A stretch of DNA of 64,000 nt from Vombatus ursinus (lineage: Eukaryota > Chordata > Mammalia > Diprotodontia > Vombatidae), in assembly GCF_900497805.2 (NCBI RefSeq), contig NW_020954556.1:58093681-58157680 (forward strand), given 5' to 3'. Below, in pieces: positions 31,958 to 42,277 of the stretch; the first letter of the stretch is position 1; the number at the start of each line of letters is the position of its first letter. Under the pieces are notes generated by a model. It had not been told where the DNA came from and did no database searches. It was given only the letters and a program-made list of their open reading frames with translations. The translations under genes and the position numbers were made by a program.

Positions 31958-32504
31958 AAACTACACCATTCTCCTGCTCAAGAAGCTTCATTGGCTTCCC
32001 ATTGCCTCTTAGAATAAAATAAAAGCTTCTCTTTGGGGCATTAAAAGCCCCTCATAGTATGGTTCCAGCCTATCTTCCTGAGCTTAATATACAATATGCC
32101 CCTTTGTGCATTGTACATTCCAGTCAAACTGGCTTACTTGCCATTCCTAGTTCATGACATTCCATCTTCTGCCTCTGACTATACAGAATGTCTCCCATGC
32201 CTAGAATGCTGTCCCTCATTACTCTTTGCTATGAGACCATAACTCTTCTGGAAGGCTTAACTGAAAGGTCTGACAAGAAACCTTGTCTGATTCCCCCACC
32301 TATTAATGTCTCCCTCAATTGCTTTGTATTTATCTCGTATTTACTTATCTATGTACATTTGTATGTGCCCAGTAGAATGTTGACTCCTTGAGGAGCTGAC
32401 TATCTTGTTATTGTCTGTATAACCATAATGCCTAGTATGGTGTTTGGTATACAGTAAGCACTCAATACATACTTCTTAAATTCAATTGGATTGAATCAGT
32501 CTCT
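31958..32504 (+). mobile_element. L2 3' part inserted in L3
   Basis: 'agaagcttcattggcttcc', 'aaaagcccctcatagtatg', 'atgcctagaatgctgtccc', 'gaatgttgactccttgagg' and 'acagtaagcactcaataca'. Confidence 0.85.
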
Positions 32505-32568
32505 CAAACTTATCCTATGGAAAAGTCAGAGATACGTGGGCTAGATGAAAATATAATTAGGTAGAGTT

Positions 32569-32732
32569 TTCTTTTCTTTCTTTCTTTTTTTTTTTGGTGA
32601 GGAGGTCACTGGGGTTAAGTGACTTGCCCAGAGAACAGCAAGTAAGTGTCAAGTGTCTGAGGTCGGATTTGAACTCAGGTCCCCATGACTCCAAGGCCAG
32701 AGCTTTATCCACTGTGCCATCTAACTGCCCCC
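32569..32732 (-). mobile_element. Poly(A)-tailed SINE, antisense, 16-bp target duplication
   Basis: Poly(T) and TTTC at left (the reversed A-rich tail), 'ggttaagtgacttgcccag', 'gatttgaactcaggtcccc' and the reversed head 'actgtgccatctaactgcc'. It is flanked by exact 'ataattaggtagagtt' at 32553-32568 and 32733-32748. The poly(A) and long duplication indicate mobilisation by L1. Confidence 0.95.
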
Positions 32733-33419
32733 ATAATTAGGTAGAGTTGAAATGGGTTAAATCACTGGACTCAAAGTAATTTGCATGTTTCCATGTTAAC
32801 TTGGAAGTGAGTCTCCAGTGGAATACCCTGGAGATCTGTGATTGGGCCTGGGCCATTTAATATTTATATTAATGATTTAGATAAAGGTATAGGTGGCATG
32901 TTTTATGAAATTTTTAGATGATACAAAGCTAGAAGGAGTAGTTAACTCACTGGACAAAATTCAGAAAGATCTTGAGGGGCTAGAATATTGGGCTGAATCT
33001 CACAGGACAGAATTGAATAGGGATATATGTGATGTCTTATGCTCAGGTTCAGGAAATGAACTTGACAAGTATAAGATGGGGGTGGTGGGCTTCCACAGCA
33101 GTTCATCTGAAAAATAGCTGGGGACTTCAGTAAATTGCAAGCTTAACATGAGTCAGAAGTGGAGGATGGTAGCAAAGCATGCTGTTGGAAATTTCATAGA
33201 ATCAAGAAAGGCAGAATATCTAGGACTAGGGAGGTGATAATCCTGCTGTATTCTACCCTGGTTAGACCACATCTGGAGTGTTATGTTCACTTTTGGGAAC
33301 TACATTTTAGGAAAGGAATTCTTCAGCTAGAGCGCATCCAACAGAAAACAAACAGGATGCTGAAGAGCGTTGAGTTCTTGCCATAGGAGGGCTGAGTAAA
33401 GGAACTGGAGATGTTTGGC

Positions 33420-33522
33420 TCCCTAAGGGGAGGATCTGTCTTTTGCCTGGATCCCCACACTTAGCACAGCGCTTGGCACAAAGTAGGTGCTGAATAAAAG
33501 CTTATTGTCTGACTGGTATCAG
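33420..33522 (+). mobile_element. L2-type 3' tail, sense
   Basis: 'cacttagcacagcgcttgg' and 'aaagtaggtgctgaataaa'. The upstream L2 body is missing. Confidence 0.7.
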
Positions 33523-33544
33523 AATGAATTAATATCCTATTTCA

Positions 33545-33905
33545 CTCTAAGAAATGGCGGCTATGAGGAATTCAGTGAAACATGGGGAGACTTGTATGAA
33601 TTAGTGAAAAAAGGAGAATACAGAATCAGGAGAACAAACATGTAATTTACAAAATATGTAAAGGAAAACAACAGTAAAAGCTGCTGAACTTGGAATAACT
33701 AAAAACCAATCTTGGTCCCAGAGAACAAATGATGAAACATACGTCCCTCCTCTTGCCAGACAAATGGGAGATAGCTTCTGACAGTACAGGCTGCCTGCAT
33801 TCAGCTATCTCTGGATGGGTTGTTTTTGCTTAACTGTTTTTCCTCTGTCACAAGGGAGGGTTCCATGTGGGCTTATAAAAAAAATTGTTGTGGCATAAAA
33901 TCAAA
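33545..33905 (+). mobile_element. Old L1 3' end
   Basis: 'gagacttgtatgaattagt', 'acagaatcaggagaacaaa', 'ttgcttaactgtttttcct' and 'cacaagggagggttccatg' follow the end of L1 ORF2 and the 3' UTR of an older L1 type. Confidence 0.7.
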
Positions 33906-33916
33906 TTTTTGTTAAT

Positions 33917-34157
33917 ATTGTTGTTCAGTTATTTTTAGTTATGTCCTGCTCTTTGTGACTTCATTTGGGGTTTTGTTGGCAGAGATACTAGAGTGGTTTG
34001 TCATTTCCTTCTCCAGCTCATTTTACAGGTGAGGAAACTGAGGCAAACAGGGTTAAGTTGCCCAGGGTTACACAGCTACTAAGTGTCTGAGGCCAGATTT
34101 GAACTTGAGTCTTCCTGACTTCAGGCCCAGTGCTCTGTCTGTTGCACTAACTAGTTG
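33917..34157 (-). mobile_element. RTE-tailed SINE, antisense
   Basis: 'attgttgttcagttatttt', 'tggggttttgttggcagag', 'tttacaggtgaggaaactg' and 'gaacttgagtcttcctgac'. Confidence 0.9.
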
Positions 34158-34242
34158 AACCCAAACCAAATTAACATCTATAAAATTAAATGATTTTTTT
34201 CTTTAAAAAAAAAAGGAGCAAATATATTTCAGCCTCAAAGTG

Positions 34243-34730
34243 AGTACCTGGTTTACTGTTACCTTCAGGATCAAATATAAAATCCTATTTGGCTTTTAAA
34301 GCCCTTCATAGTGTGGCCTTTTCCTACCTTCCTGGTCTTTTTATACTTTCAGTCCCTTCCTCATCCTTGGAGATCTGTGATGCTAGCCTCTTCTGTCTTC
34401 CTCTCATACAGTACCCCATCTCCTCACTTATATTCTCTATTCCCCATGCTTGGAACTCTATCTTACGTTATTTCCATCTTCTGGCTTCCCCTGGTTTCCT
34501 TCTAGTCTCAGATAAAGTCCACCTACACAAAGCTTTTCCAAATCATTCATCTTATCCTGTTTGTACGTTGTTTGCATGTTGTCTCTCCCATTCAACTCTG
34601 AGTGAGCTCCTTGAGAGCAGGGACTGTTTTATTTAATTTTTTGTTCTTCCCTCTTTCTATCACCAGCACTCAGCGTGGTGCCTGGTATATAGTAGGTACT
34701 TAATAAATTTATATTGACCGATTGAGTTTA
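34243..34730 (+). mobile_element. L2 3' part, sense
   Basis: 'caaatataaaatcctattt', 'aaagcccttcatagtgtgg', 'gagctccttgagagcaggg' and 'tggtatatagtaggtactt', complete to the 3' end. Confidence 0.9.
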
Positions 34731-34939
34731 TCAATCACAAAACCTCAGTTGAGTGAGAGTAGGCCAGTCTGGCCAATTGGTTTTCAAATGAAACATCAGC
34801 TTTCAAGATGCAGAATTTCCTCTCTCTTCTGAGTACACTGAGGAGATTCTCATATGAGCTTTATGTTCTCCCTGACAAATGTGACCAGAGACAAATGACA
34901 CTAGGCAAGACACAAGCCAGAGAGACACATATTCACTTA

Positions 34940-35090
34940 AGGGGGTTGCCAGAATTGGAGAGGATGCTCTGTACGAAGTCTAAAAGAAGAATTCTCTATT
35001 GATGGTGAAGTTCCCCTGATATTTCTGATTGTAGATGACCGTATACTGATTGTAGAGAATGCTGGAATACCACAAAGGATGAGGTTGTCG
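34940..35090 (+). mobile_element. RTE-clade LINE fragment, RT domain
   Basis: From 34989 the frame reads 'EFSIDGEVPLIFLIVDDRIL' and then 'IVENAGIPQRM', closely following the RTE reverse transcriptase pattern around the FADD box (here IVDD, codons 35028-35039). RTE supplies the machinery whose tail many SINEs here share. It is short and diverged. Confidence 0.6.
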
Positions 35091-35562
35091 GGGCCTCCTG
35101 GTCCATTTTGGTCTGAAATGGACACCCAGAGGCAAACTCAGCTGCCCAGGATTCAGAGATAGTGTACTAGATGAAACCAGCGCTCCCAGTCTCTCAGCAT
35201 TGCTTCTGTGCTTGGGCTTGTCCTGGGAGGAGAGCATCACTAAGGACAGGCCAGCCAAGACCCTGTTTCCACATTCACACTTTTCCCGAACAGGAGAAGG
35301 AAATCAAGGCTAAGCCTCATGGCATCCAGGCACTCCCTGTTCTCAAGTTACCTGTCAGGCCATTCCTGAATGTAGCATTCAAGGTCTCAAGTCTTCAGCA
35401 TTCACACTTGCCCATATGGATGGTCTCAGGTCACTTCCCAGAAATATTGCCATAGCATGGGTGGTCTGGCCTTTATCTATCTTCTGTCCATACTGCACCT
35501 CCTTAGACTTGTTCCCATGCTGCCAAGGGCTCAAACCCTCAAACTATAGGCAGGAGGAAGCA
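35091..35562. other. Unassigned DNA
   Basis: About 470 bases with no recognisable repeat. The open frames 34980-35258 (antisense) and 35171-35455 (sense) overlap it and have no recognised homologue. Confidence 0.35.
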
Positions 35563-35650
35563 ACATGTCATAACACATATAGCACTTGACCTGCAGTCAG
35601 GAGGAGATGGGTTCCAATCCTGTCTTAGACACTTAGTGACTATATTGGGC
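35563..35650 (+). mobile_element. SINE head fragment
   Basis: 'gcacttgacctgcagtcag' and 'gttccaatcctgtcttaga'. It is truncated after the B-box region. Confidence 0.6.
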
Positions 35651-35880
35651 TACTTGCTGTGCCTTACACCCAGCACACCATCTCCCATCCCTGTGACCTT
35701 ATATATCTGGGATGCTGTCCCTCACAACCTCCTCTCACTTCCTTTAAGACTCAGCTCAAATGTCACCTGCTCCAGTAGGCCTTTCCTGGTCCTCCCCCTC
35801 TTCCCCGCCCTGTTCTGTATTGCCATCCTCTCTAAGGTTACCTTCATCACCTCTATATTTAGATTCTGATTTATATATTG
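35651..35880 (+). mobile_element. L2 C-terminal fragment, sense
   Basis: 'ctgggatgctgtccctcac', 'aagactcagctcaaatgtc' and 'cctgctccagtaggccttt'. Confidence 0.8.
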
Positions 35881-35964
35881 GGATTACCACAAAACACATA
35901 CCTATACATAATACTGTCTATGTAATTATATGTGTTTTAAACACACATATTTTTAACATCAATA

Positions 35965-36215
35965 TTTTCTCAATAATTCTGTATGTCTGCAAATCATGGA
36001 ACACCATGATCTCAGAAGAATCATCAGTATTGTAAGTGATTCAAAGGGCAATGGCAAAGATATGTGGTGTGTACAATTTGACTATAGTTTAGTGGCAGTA
36101 TTGACTTGCATGGAAGTAGAAAAGGGATGAAAGATATCACCTATGACATCTATTTTTTGGAAAAGGATGTGGCCCAGTTGGATAGTAAGAGTGAGGAATA
36201 GCGGGTGAATCACCC
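35965..36215 (+). mobile_element. Probable RTE-clade C-terminal fragment
   Basis: Codons 35979-36023 read 'LYVCKSWNTMISEES', matching the 'LYGCESW' box after the RTE reverse transcriptase. Further on 'DVAQLDSKSEE' followed by 'RVNH' (about 36169-36213) resembles the RTE 'GHVARxxDNRW' box. It is frame-broken. Confidence 0.5.
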
Positions 36216-36217
36216 AG

Positions 36218-36275
36218 TCTGTTGTTCTTGTGGAAAAGATGGAAAGATATGGGCTAGATGAAAATATAGGTAAAT
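36218..36275 (+). mobile_element. L3/CR1 fragment
   Basis: 'tcttgtggaaaagatggaa' and 'atgggctagatgaaaat' match the L3 RT region also seen at 32515-32550. Confidence 0.65.
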
Positions 36276-36360
36276 AAGTAATATAAAATGAAATAAATAA
36301 TATAAAATATAATTTAATAGTATAATATAATTAAAATGTGATATAATATACATTTCCTTA
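36276..36360. repeat. AT-rich low complexity
   Basis: Runs of 'aataatataaaatataat' type sequence. Confidence 0.8.
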
Positions 36361-36417
36361 GTGGACTCAGAAAGTCATTAATGTTTTCCTAGCACTGTTA
36401 CCTCTGAAATAGAATAT

Positions 36418-36790
36418 AATCAATAAATATTTATTAAGTGCTTACTATGGCCCAAGCAGCTAGGTGGCACATTGGATAGAATGCTGGGCATGGAGTCAGG
36501 AAGACTCATCTTCCTGAGTTCAAATCTGGCCTCTGACATTCACTAGCTGTGTGACCTTGAGCAAGTCACTTAACCCTGTTTGCTTTAGTTTCCTCATCTG
36601 GAAAATGAGATAGAGAAGGAAATGGCAAACCACTCCAATATCTTTACCTTGAAAGGGTTCATGAAGAGTCAGACACGACTGAAAAATGACTAAATAACAA
36701 ATGTCACAAGCACTGTGCTAAGTACTGGGGATGAAGATAAGAAAAAGACAGTGCCTGTCCTCAAGAAGCTTATAATCTAATGGAGGAAGA
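36418..36790 (-). mobile_element. L2 3' tail, antisense, split by a SINE
   Basis: 'aataaatatttattaagtg' (36421-36456) continues as 'caagcactgtgctaagtac' and 'ctcaagaagcttataatct' (36701-36790). The split point carries an imperfect 11-bp duplication ('atggcccaagc' and 'atgtcacaagc'). Confidence 0.85.
36457..36700 (+). mobile_element. RTE-tailed SINE, sense
   Basis: 'agcagctaggtggcacatt', 'tgagttcaaatctggcctc', 'gaaggaaatggcaaaccac' and 'gactgaaaaatgactaaat'. Confidence 0.95.
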
Positions 36791-37514
36791 TACTATAGAG
36801 ATGAAAAATAGGAGGGAGGGACACCATTGGGTACCCAGTGGATGTTTTTGGAGTCGAAACCAAGCAGAGGGCTGATGACAAATGAAGTTAGCTTGACAAT
36901 TCTGAGCCTTCTATTAAGACAACCCATGATGAGAATGATACAAGATGAGAAAGGTACATGAGTCCCTTTTTCTCTGCCCCCCCCCGAAGGGATACCCCTA
37001 TCAATGACAGCACAGATCCAATGAAGCATTTATCCCTTCTAAGCTCCATCCAAATCTATGGAAACTCCCTTTTTTCTGAATGATTTGAGGTTGTTCCACA
37101 TTCCACACACAGACCACTTTGGGAGCAAAAAACTTTGCATTCAGACAAAATACAGTTGCTTAAAACAAAGCAGAAATCCATCAGGTCAAATTCAGTTCAA
37201 ACAAGTTAAAACACACGCTCACAGACACAAACACATGGACACGCACGCACACACAACCTACTTTTTGGGAATACATTCAACAGTGCTTTTCCAGACCAGT
37301 TGTCTTGTACATGTTATCCTCTGTCTCCATAGACCAAGACTGCATGATTTTAAGCAGAGCATGTTGTGTCTTCAGCCTTTCGTTTGGAGAGATCACCCCC
37401 CTAACGCTAATGGCCTGCAGCTGAGCAACTTGAGGCAGGAGCTTTGGGCCCAATCAGATCAGGAAGCCAGAATGGCAGCTTGGCTGAGAGCAGGATTAGA
37501 GCGTTTCTGAAGGC
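36791..37514. other. Repeat-poor, nothing recognised
   Basis: About 720 bases. A short CA-rich stretch lies near 37225-37255. The 150-codon frame 37058-37510 is the longest non-repeat frame in the window but shows no known domain and no gene context, so it is not called a gene. Confidence 0.4.
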
Positions 37515-37665
37515 GATCTGCTGCCTGGAGGCTTGGGAGAGGGAGAAGGAGGCAGAGAAAGGAAAAGAAGGGGTGGGGAGAGAGAGAGAAAAAAAGACAG
37601 AGAGACAGATAATCAGAGAGAGACAGAGAGAAAGACAAAGACAGAGACAGACAAATAGAGGGACC
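37515..37665. repeat. GA/GACA-rich low complexity
   Basis: 'gagagagagaaaaaaagaca' style purine-rich sequence with AGAC units. It produces Arg/Glu-rich spurious frames. Confidence 0.9.
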
Positions 37666-37709
37666 CTACTGCCCTTACAAACGGCCTTGCAGCCTAACGC
37701 AGGACACAC

Positions 37710-37878
37710 AGATGAGTGCTCCAGCTGGAAGAACCTTAGAGATCATCCTCATTTTATGCATGAGGAAACTGAGACCTCGAAATGTTGAATTGACTTACCC
37801 AAGATCACTTGGCCAGTTAGCAGGAACGCAAAACTGGATCTTCGTAGTCAGTGTGACATCATAGCATTATTTCCTAAA
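37710..37878 (-). mobile_element. SINE with L3-like tail, antisense
   Basis: 'gaagaaccttagagatcat', 'gcatgaggaaactgagacc' and 'cccaagatcacttggccag'. Confidence 0.75.
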
Positions 37879-37914
37879 GCTTGTCAGGCCAATTTGGGCA
37901 ATAGTAGCCAGAAA

Positions 37915-38182
37915 TTCATATGTATGAACACATATATGTGCAAGTCTCGGTGTATGTACAAGTGTATATATACACATATGCTCATGTGTCTACACATACA
38001 TGTATACATGTGTATAGAGGTACATGTGCATAAGCCTATGTATGTATGTCTCTGTGTAGACTTACATGTATGTATGCATGCATGCATGCATATGTATATA
38101 CATACTCATACGTATATATACATTTGCGTACATGCACATGTACACACATATATCATACATCCATACATGCACACATATACAT
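37915..38182. repeat. TA/TG/CATA microsatellite
   Basis: About 270 bases of imperfect TATG/CATA/TGCA repeats, with a GCAT run at 38074-38090. Open frames on both strands here are artefacts. Confidence 0.9.
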
Positions 38183-38727
38183 AGTCTGAAAGGGACCTCA
38201 GAGGCCATCTAGTACAGCCTCCCTTCCGTTTTACAAGTGAGGAAACTGAGGCCCAAAGAAATTAAGTGACTTGCTCAGGGTCATATAGGTAATGGCCAAT
38301 CAATCAACCAGCATTTAACAAGTCATCGCTATGTACTGGGATACTTTGCAAAACACTGAGGATACAAAGAAAGGTAAAAACATGGTCTTTGCTCTCAAAG
38401 GGGTCCTATTCTGAAGGGGAAGTTAATGTCCAAATAACTATGTACTTCCACAATGTATTCAGAGCAAATGAAGCATCGCCTTGGAGTGAAGGCACTACTG
38501 GGGGGCTGGAGGAAGAAAGTCCTCCTGCAGAAGGTGGGATTTGAACTGAGTCTTGAAGGAGGCCAGGGGCTCGGATGAGGAGGGAGAGTGTTCCAGGCAT
38601 GGAGGACCGACGATGCAATTGCAGGGAGGTGGGGAGCGTTCTAGGAACAGCAAGTAAGTGAGAGAGGTAGAATTTGAATCTGGGTTGTCTGACTCCAAGT
38701 CCTTTGTTCTTTTCCGTTACTATCACT
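38183..38727 (-). mobile_element. L3-tailed SINE, antisense, split by an L2 tail
   Basis: 38183-38294 ('gaggaaactgaggcccaaa', 'gctcagggtcatataggta') and 38654-38727 ('gaatttgaatctgggttgt') are the two halves of one SINE separated by an L2. Confidence 0.8.
38295..38653 (-). mobile_element. L2 3' part, antisense, inserted in a SINE
   Basis: 'aatcaatcaaccagcattt', 'tctttgctctcaaaggggt', 'gaaggtgggatttgaactg' and 'gtgttccaggcatggagga'. It is inside a SINE, so L2 was still active after that SINE inserted. Confidence 0.85.
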
Positions 38728-38799
38728 TTACATTTCCAGGGCATGCAGGTTACTGCTGCTCCTTCTCTCTTATGTTAAAACATTGGGTTTCCTCATTTG

Positions 38800-38997
38800 T
38801 ATGGTATGGTCCAGTGGAAAGATTGCTGGCTCTGACGTCAGAGGATTCATATACCACCTTTAATGACAGCTAGCTGTGTGATCTGAGACAAGTGATTGGG
38901 CCTTGTTTTCCTCATCTGTAAAATGGGTGAGTTGAACTGGATGTCCTCTGAAGTCTCTGCCAGATCTAGGTTTATGACTCCATTATCCTATGATCCA
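38800..38997 (+). mobile_element. SINE with L3-like tail, sense
   Basis: 'gtatggtccagtggaaaga', 'gctagctgtgtgatctgag', 'tttcctcatctgtaaaatg' and 'gaactggatgtcctctgaa'. Confidence 0.85.
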
Positions 38998-39084
38998 ATC
39001 CAACCCCTGAGAAGCACATCACAGTTGAAATTGGAATTGCTAGGGAGTGGGTCAAGGAAATTAAGGAAGAAGGTGTAGGGAATG

Positions 39085-39158
39085 AAAGGGTAATACGGCA
39101 GAGGGAAAGGGCGCTGAACTTATGGCCAAAAGACCAAAGCTTGAATCCAGGCTCAGGA
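39085..39158 (+). mobile_element. SINE head fragment
   Basis: 'atacggcagagggaaaggg' and 'agcttgaatccaggctcag'. It is cut off at about 39158, where unassigned DNA begins. Confidence 0.6.
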
Positions 39159-40614
39159 AGAACATGTTTAGATCGAATCAATCAGAACAAGAGTGCTGCT
39201 AGGGCCTGTACACCTCCTTGGATCAATCAAATCCATTGTGTGAGGGATTGGGTCCCACTGTAAGCAATTTGTATAAGAGGAAGAAGCCATTTTAGAACCA
39301 GGAGGAAAGATTATAAGCATCTGGATTTAAGAAGCCGGAACAAACAAGGAGCAAAGAGAGGCCTGAGATATGGTGGAGAGGGGAGACAGAGAAGAGAGTT
39401 GTTGGCTCTGTCGGTATCCAAGGGAAGTCCTAAGATTAGAATAGTTCTCTCCCCAATTTTCCCTCTAGATTCCTGTCTATCCACAGATACTATACAATAT
39501 AATCTGCTGTTTCATTCATTATCCAGATGTTTCTAGTTAGCTGAATTTTGCCTTGGCCACAAAGAGTCCATAAGCTAACTAGAGAGAGATATAAATGTAA
39601 AATTAGACAGAAAGCCCAGCTTCTGCCTAGGTATTAGGAATTTTCCTAGGTGGGCCCTCAGGCAATTATGAATGAACTTAGAACTTTCCATCTAAAATAA
39701 ACTCCCTAAAGCCAAAGAGGAATGAACCAAATGGAATTCAGGGACCATTATATTGCCCCTAGGCTTAAAATAAACTAATTGTTCTCACAGGTTGTTACAA
39801 ATTAGGTACTAATTTGTAAATTATTTGGGATAATTTTTCTTAATTGATTAATTGTCAATTTATGGAAGTTGATATCATAAGAAGCTACTTCTAGACTACT
39901 TCTAGACTGTGTTCTCCAGGCCAAGGCTATTTTCCTTACCATTTCCTAGATGTCCATGGGAGGCAAGCTTCCACAACTCAAATAGCAATGTGGCTTTGGA
40001 ATTATCCACCCTGGAAGAAGCCTAGACATAGGCTTTACCTAAACTTTATTAGAGGATTCCCCCAGAGCAAAATTCCAGGGTGGGCAACAGCCAAAAAGAG
40101 AAAATGAAGGCTTTGGGTAAGGCTCCCAGGATTGAATTTAGAGTACTTGCTGAGGGTGGGGAAGGCCACGGGTGATATGATGTTTATTTATTTACTGAAT
40201 AGAGTTGATTACCTATCAAACCCCTAATGCTATTTCTTCCACAGCTGGTTGGGACCACATATTTGCTAGTCCATGAGGAACTTTCCAGGTTCCTAATGGC
40301 CACCCCAGTAAGATTGCAATTCACTGGGGATTTCATTAAGCAAAATTCCCCAGGAAATTTCAACAGAGGTGTTCCTGGAGCCAAAACCCTAGTGGCTCTT
40401 TGGCCCAAATAGAAAGCCCAGCCGCTGCATGACTTCCCACACAACTCACTCTATGCGTTTCTAGTCTCACATGATTCAATGAACACATTGTTCTCTCCAG
40501 TGGCAAACCATCCTTAAAATCAGAGGATTGCAGGAGATTCTCACGAATGTATGAATTGGATAGGATTATCCCCTCCAACCTTGCCCACCACACAGTGTGA
40601 GAAAGTTTCCGTGA
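39159..40614. other. Repeat-poor block, possible LTR-type fossil in part
   Basis: It starts exactly where a SINE is cut off. 39159-39960 has an LTR-like look, but I could not find its second end, a target duplication, or any retroviral coding sequence. If it is an LTR relic, it is old and without a body. 40170-40450 has an 86-codon antisense frame of no known family. Confidence 0.25.
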
Positions 40615-40800
40615 TTCTGATTTCATAGGATTATAGATTTTGAACTGAAAAGGGACCTCAAAAACCATTTAGTCCAACCCTGTCTGTCACTTTATAGATA
40701 AAGCAACTAAGCCTGTAGAGGTTAAATGATTTGCCCAGAGTCACACAGACATTAAGTACCAGAAAGTGGGTTGGACCTCAGGTCCCCTGACTTGAGAAGC
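40615..40800 (-). mobile_element. SINE with L3-like tail, antisense
   Basis: 'tttcataggattatagatt', 'aaagggacctcaaaaacca', 'gcccagagtcacacagaca' and 'tggacctcaggtcccctga'. Confidence 0.8.
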
Positions 40801-41115
40801 ATTACTCTTCCCTGAATTACTGAACTTACTAAACATCGGGAAACCAGCCTATCTTTATTTTGTTCTAGAAAACTCAACTTCGTTGATCACTGGTAAACAA
40901 AACAAAACAAAATTGAATTTGCTTTTACTCTTTTTTTGTTTCATCTTTGTAAAGGAGCGTCCCTAAACAATGACCAGCCAGGCCATCATGACAGACATCG
41001 GCAGCTGACTGCTTTCCCCACTTCACTACACTATATCAGGCCTTATTTCTTAAGGTTTTATGATCAGTTGTCATGGTGTAAAATTAACTTTTCCTTTCTC
41101 ACCTTAGTCCTTCTG
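40801..41115. other. No recognisable feature
   Basis: About 310 bases. A short AAAAC run lies at 40893-40911. Confidence 0.4.
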
Positions 41116-41282
41116 AAAAGGATCATAGGATCAGAGATTTAGAGCTGTAAGGGACCTTGGAGGTCATGAATCAATCAATCACCAGCATTTATTAGGCTGA
41201 TTACTATGTGCTAGGCACTGTTAGGTTCTAGGGATTTAGAAACAACAAAGTTCCTGCCTTCAAGGAGCTTATATTCTATTAA
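41116..41282 (-). mobile_element. L3-like SINE tail then L2 3' tail, both antisense
   Basis: 41116-41166 ('ggatcagagatttagagct') is an L3-like tail. 41167-41282 ('aatcaccagcatttattag', 'tgtgctaggcactgttagg', 'ttcaaggagcttatattct') is an antisense L2 3' end. Confidence 0.8.
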
Positions 41283-41394
41283 ATAAGTGATTTGGTTTCC
41301 AAAAATTCATCTGGGGTCCCTTAACCTAACCTTTGTTTTATGGTTTTCTGCTAGTACACTGATGGGGTCATTTCTATTTAATACCATAATTTCT

Positions 41395-41615
41395 TTGAGA
41401 GGCTGCATATTAAAGAGAGCTGAACTTGAAATCAGGAAGGAACTGGTTTCGAATCCTGCCTCTGATTCTTACTAGTTGTGTAACCGTGGGCAAGTTACTT
41501 AAAATCTCTGAGCCTCATCTATAAGATGGGAGGTAATGATATCTATGACCTATTTCACAATATTTTTGAAAGAATCAAAGAGGTGAATTATTTGAACTCG
41601 CATAAAAATACCAAC
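41395..41615 (+). mobile_element. MIR-like SINE, sense
   Basis: 'agctgaacttgaaatcagg', 'ttactagttgtgtaaccgt' and 'gagcctcatctataagatg'. Confidence 0.8.
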
Positions 41616-41973
41616 TTTTATTCTTCATTTTTCAAATGAAAGGAGCTCTCTGAACTAACTCTCACTTGAAATCAGAATAACCAAATACTTGAAAGGATCC
41701 CTTCAACTATGCAAATCACAACCCATGCCTGCCTGCCCATCACTTGTACTAATCTTGTGCTTGTCTTCAAGTAAGTCTCTACGAAGGACTCACTCAACGT
41801 GCTGGAGGGAAAGGGGGAAACTTAGCTGGTTTTTTTCTGTCATTTTTCTTGAGCTTTTATAAAATATTTCCTTGTATTTAATTGTACAAATTTGCACTTT
41901 GATCAAGAGATAAATGTCTCTTTTTAAGTGTAACTTTAAAGAGATCCAAAGAAATGTCTACAACTAGTTGGGA
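41616..41973. other. No recognisable feature
   Basis: About 360 bases, A/T-rich towards 41960. Confidence 0.4.
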
Positions 41974-42275
41974 GGTTTCTTCTTCTTCTTCTTCTTCTTC
42001 TTCTTCTTCTTCTTCTTCTTCTTCTTCTTCTTCTTCTTCTNNNNNNNNNNCTTCTTCTTCTTCTTCTTCTTCTTCTTCTTCTTCTTCTTCTTCTTCTCCT
42101 TCTCCTTCTCCTTCTTCTCCTTCTCCTCCTCCTTTCTCCTCCTCCTCCTCCTCCTCCTCCTCCTCCTCCTCCTCCTTCTCTTCCTTCTTCTTCTCATCCT
42201 CCTTCTCCTCCTTCTTCCTTCCTTACTTCTCTCTCCCTCCCTCCCTTCCTTTCTTCCTTCCTTCCTTTTTTTCTT
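41974..42275. repeat. CTT/CTC/CCTT pyrimidine microsatellite
   Basis: Pure CTT units on both sides of a 10-N gap (42041-42050), then CTC/TCC units (42120-42180) and CCTT units (to about 42270). True length is unknown because the gap lies inside it. The open frames here are artefacts. Confidence 0.95.
42041..42050. other. Assembly gap (10 N)
   Basis: Ten N in the middle of a pure CTT tract. The size is probably nominal. Confidence 0.99.
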
Positions 42276-42277
42276 CA

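Larger units (their letters stand above)
31725..33415 (+). mobile_element. L3/CR1-like LINE, RT domain, split by L2 and a SINE
   Basis: Pieces at 31725-31957 ('ccagtgaacttgactttga', 'cttcattaagaacaggtta'), 32505-32568 ('gtgggctagatgaaaat') and 32749-33415 are collinear with CR1/L3 ORF2. The last encodes 'FLDDTKLEGVVNSLDKIQKD' (DD at 32917-32922) and then 'TREVIILLYSTLVRPHLE', the conserved RT and post-RT motifs. Family members normally have FADD. The frame is broken, and L2 (31958-32504) and a poly(A) SINE (32569-32732) are inserted. Confidence 0.9.

Noticed and set aside
37058-37510. 150-codon open frame in repeat-poor DNA
   Set aside because: No domain, no codon pattern or gene context that I can support; it includes a CA-rich low-complexity patch.
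37915-38182. Overlapping frames on both strands over CATA/TG repeats
   Set aside because: They are artefacts of the microsatellite.
39159-39960. Possible solo LTR
   Set aside because: It looks LTR-like, but neither paired ends nor a target duplication nor any retroviral coding was found, so it is kept only as a low-confidence note.
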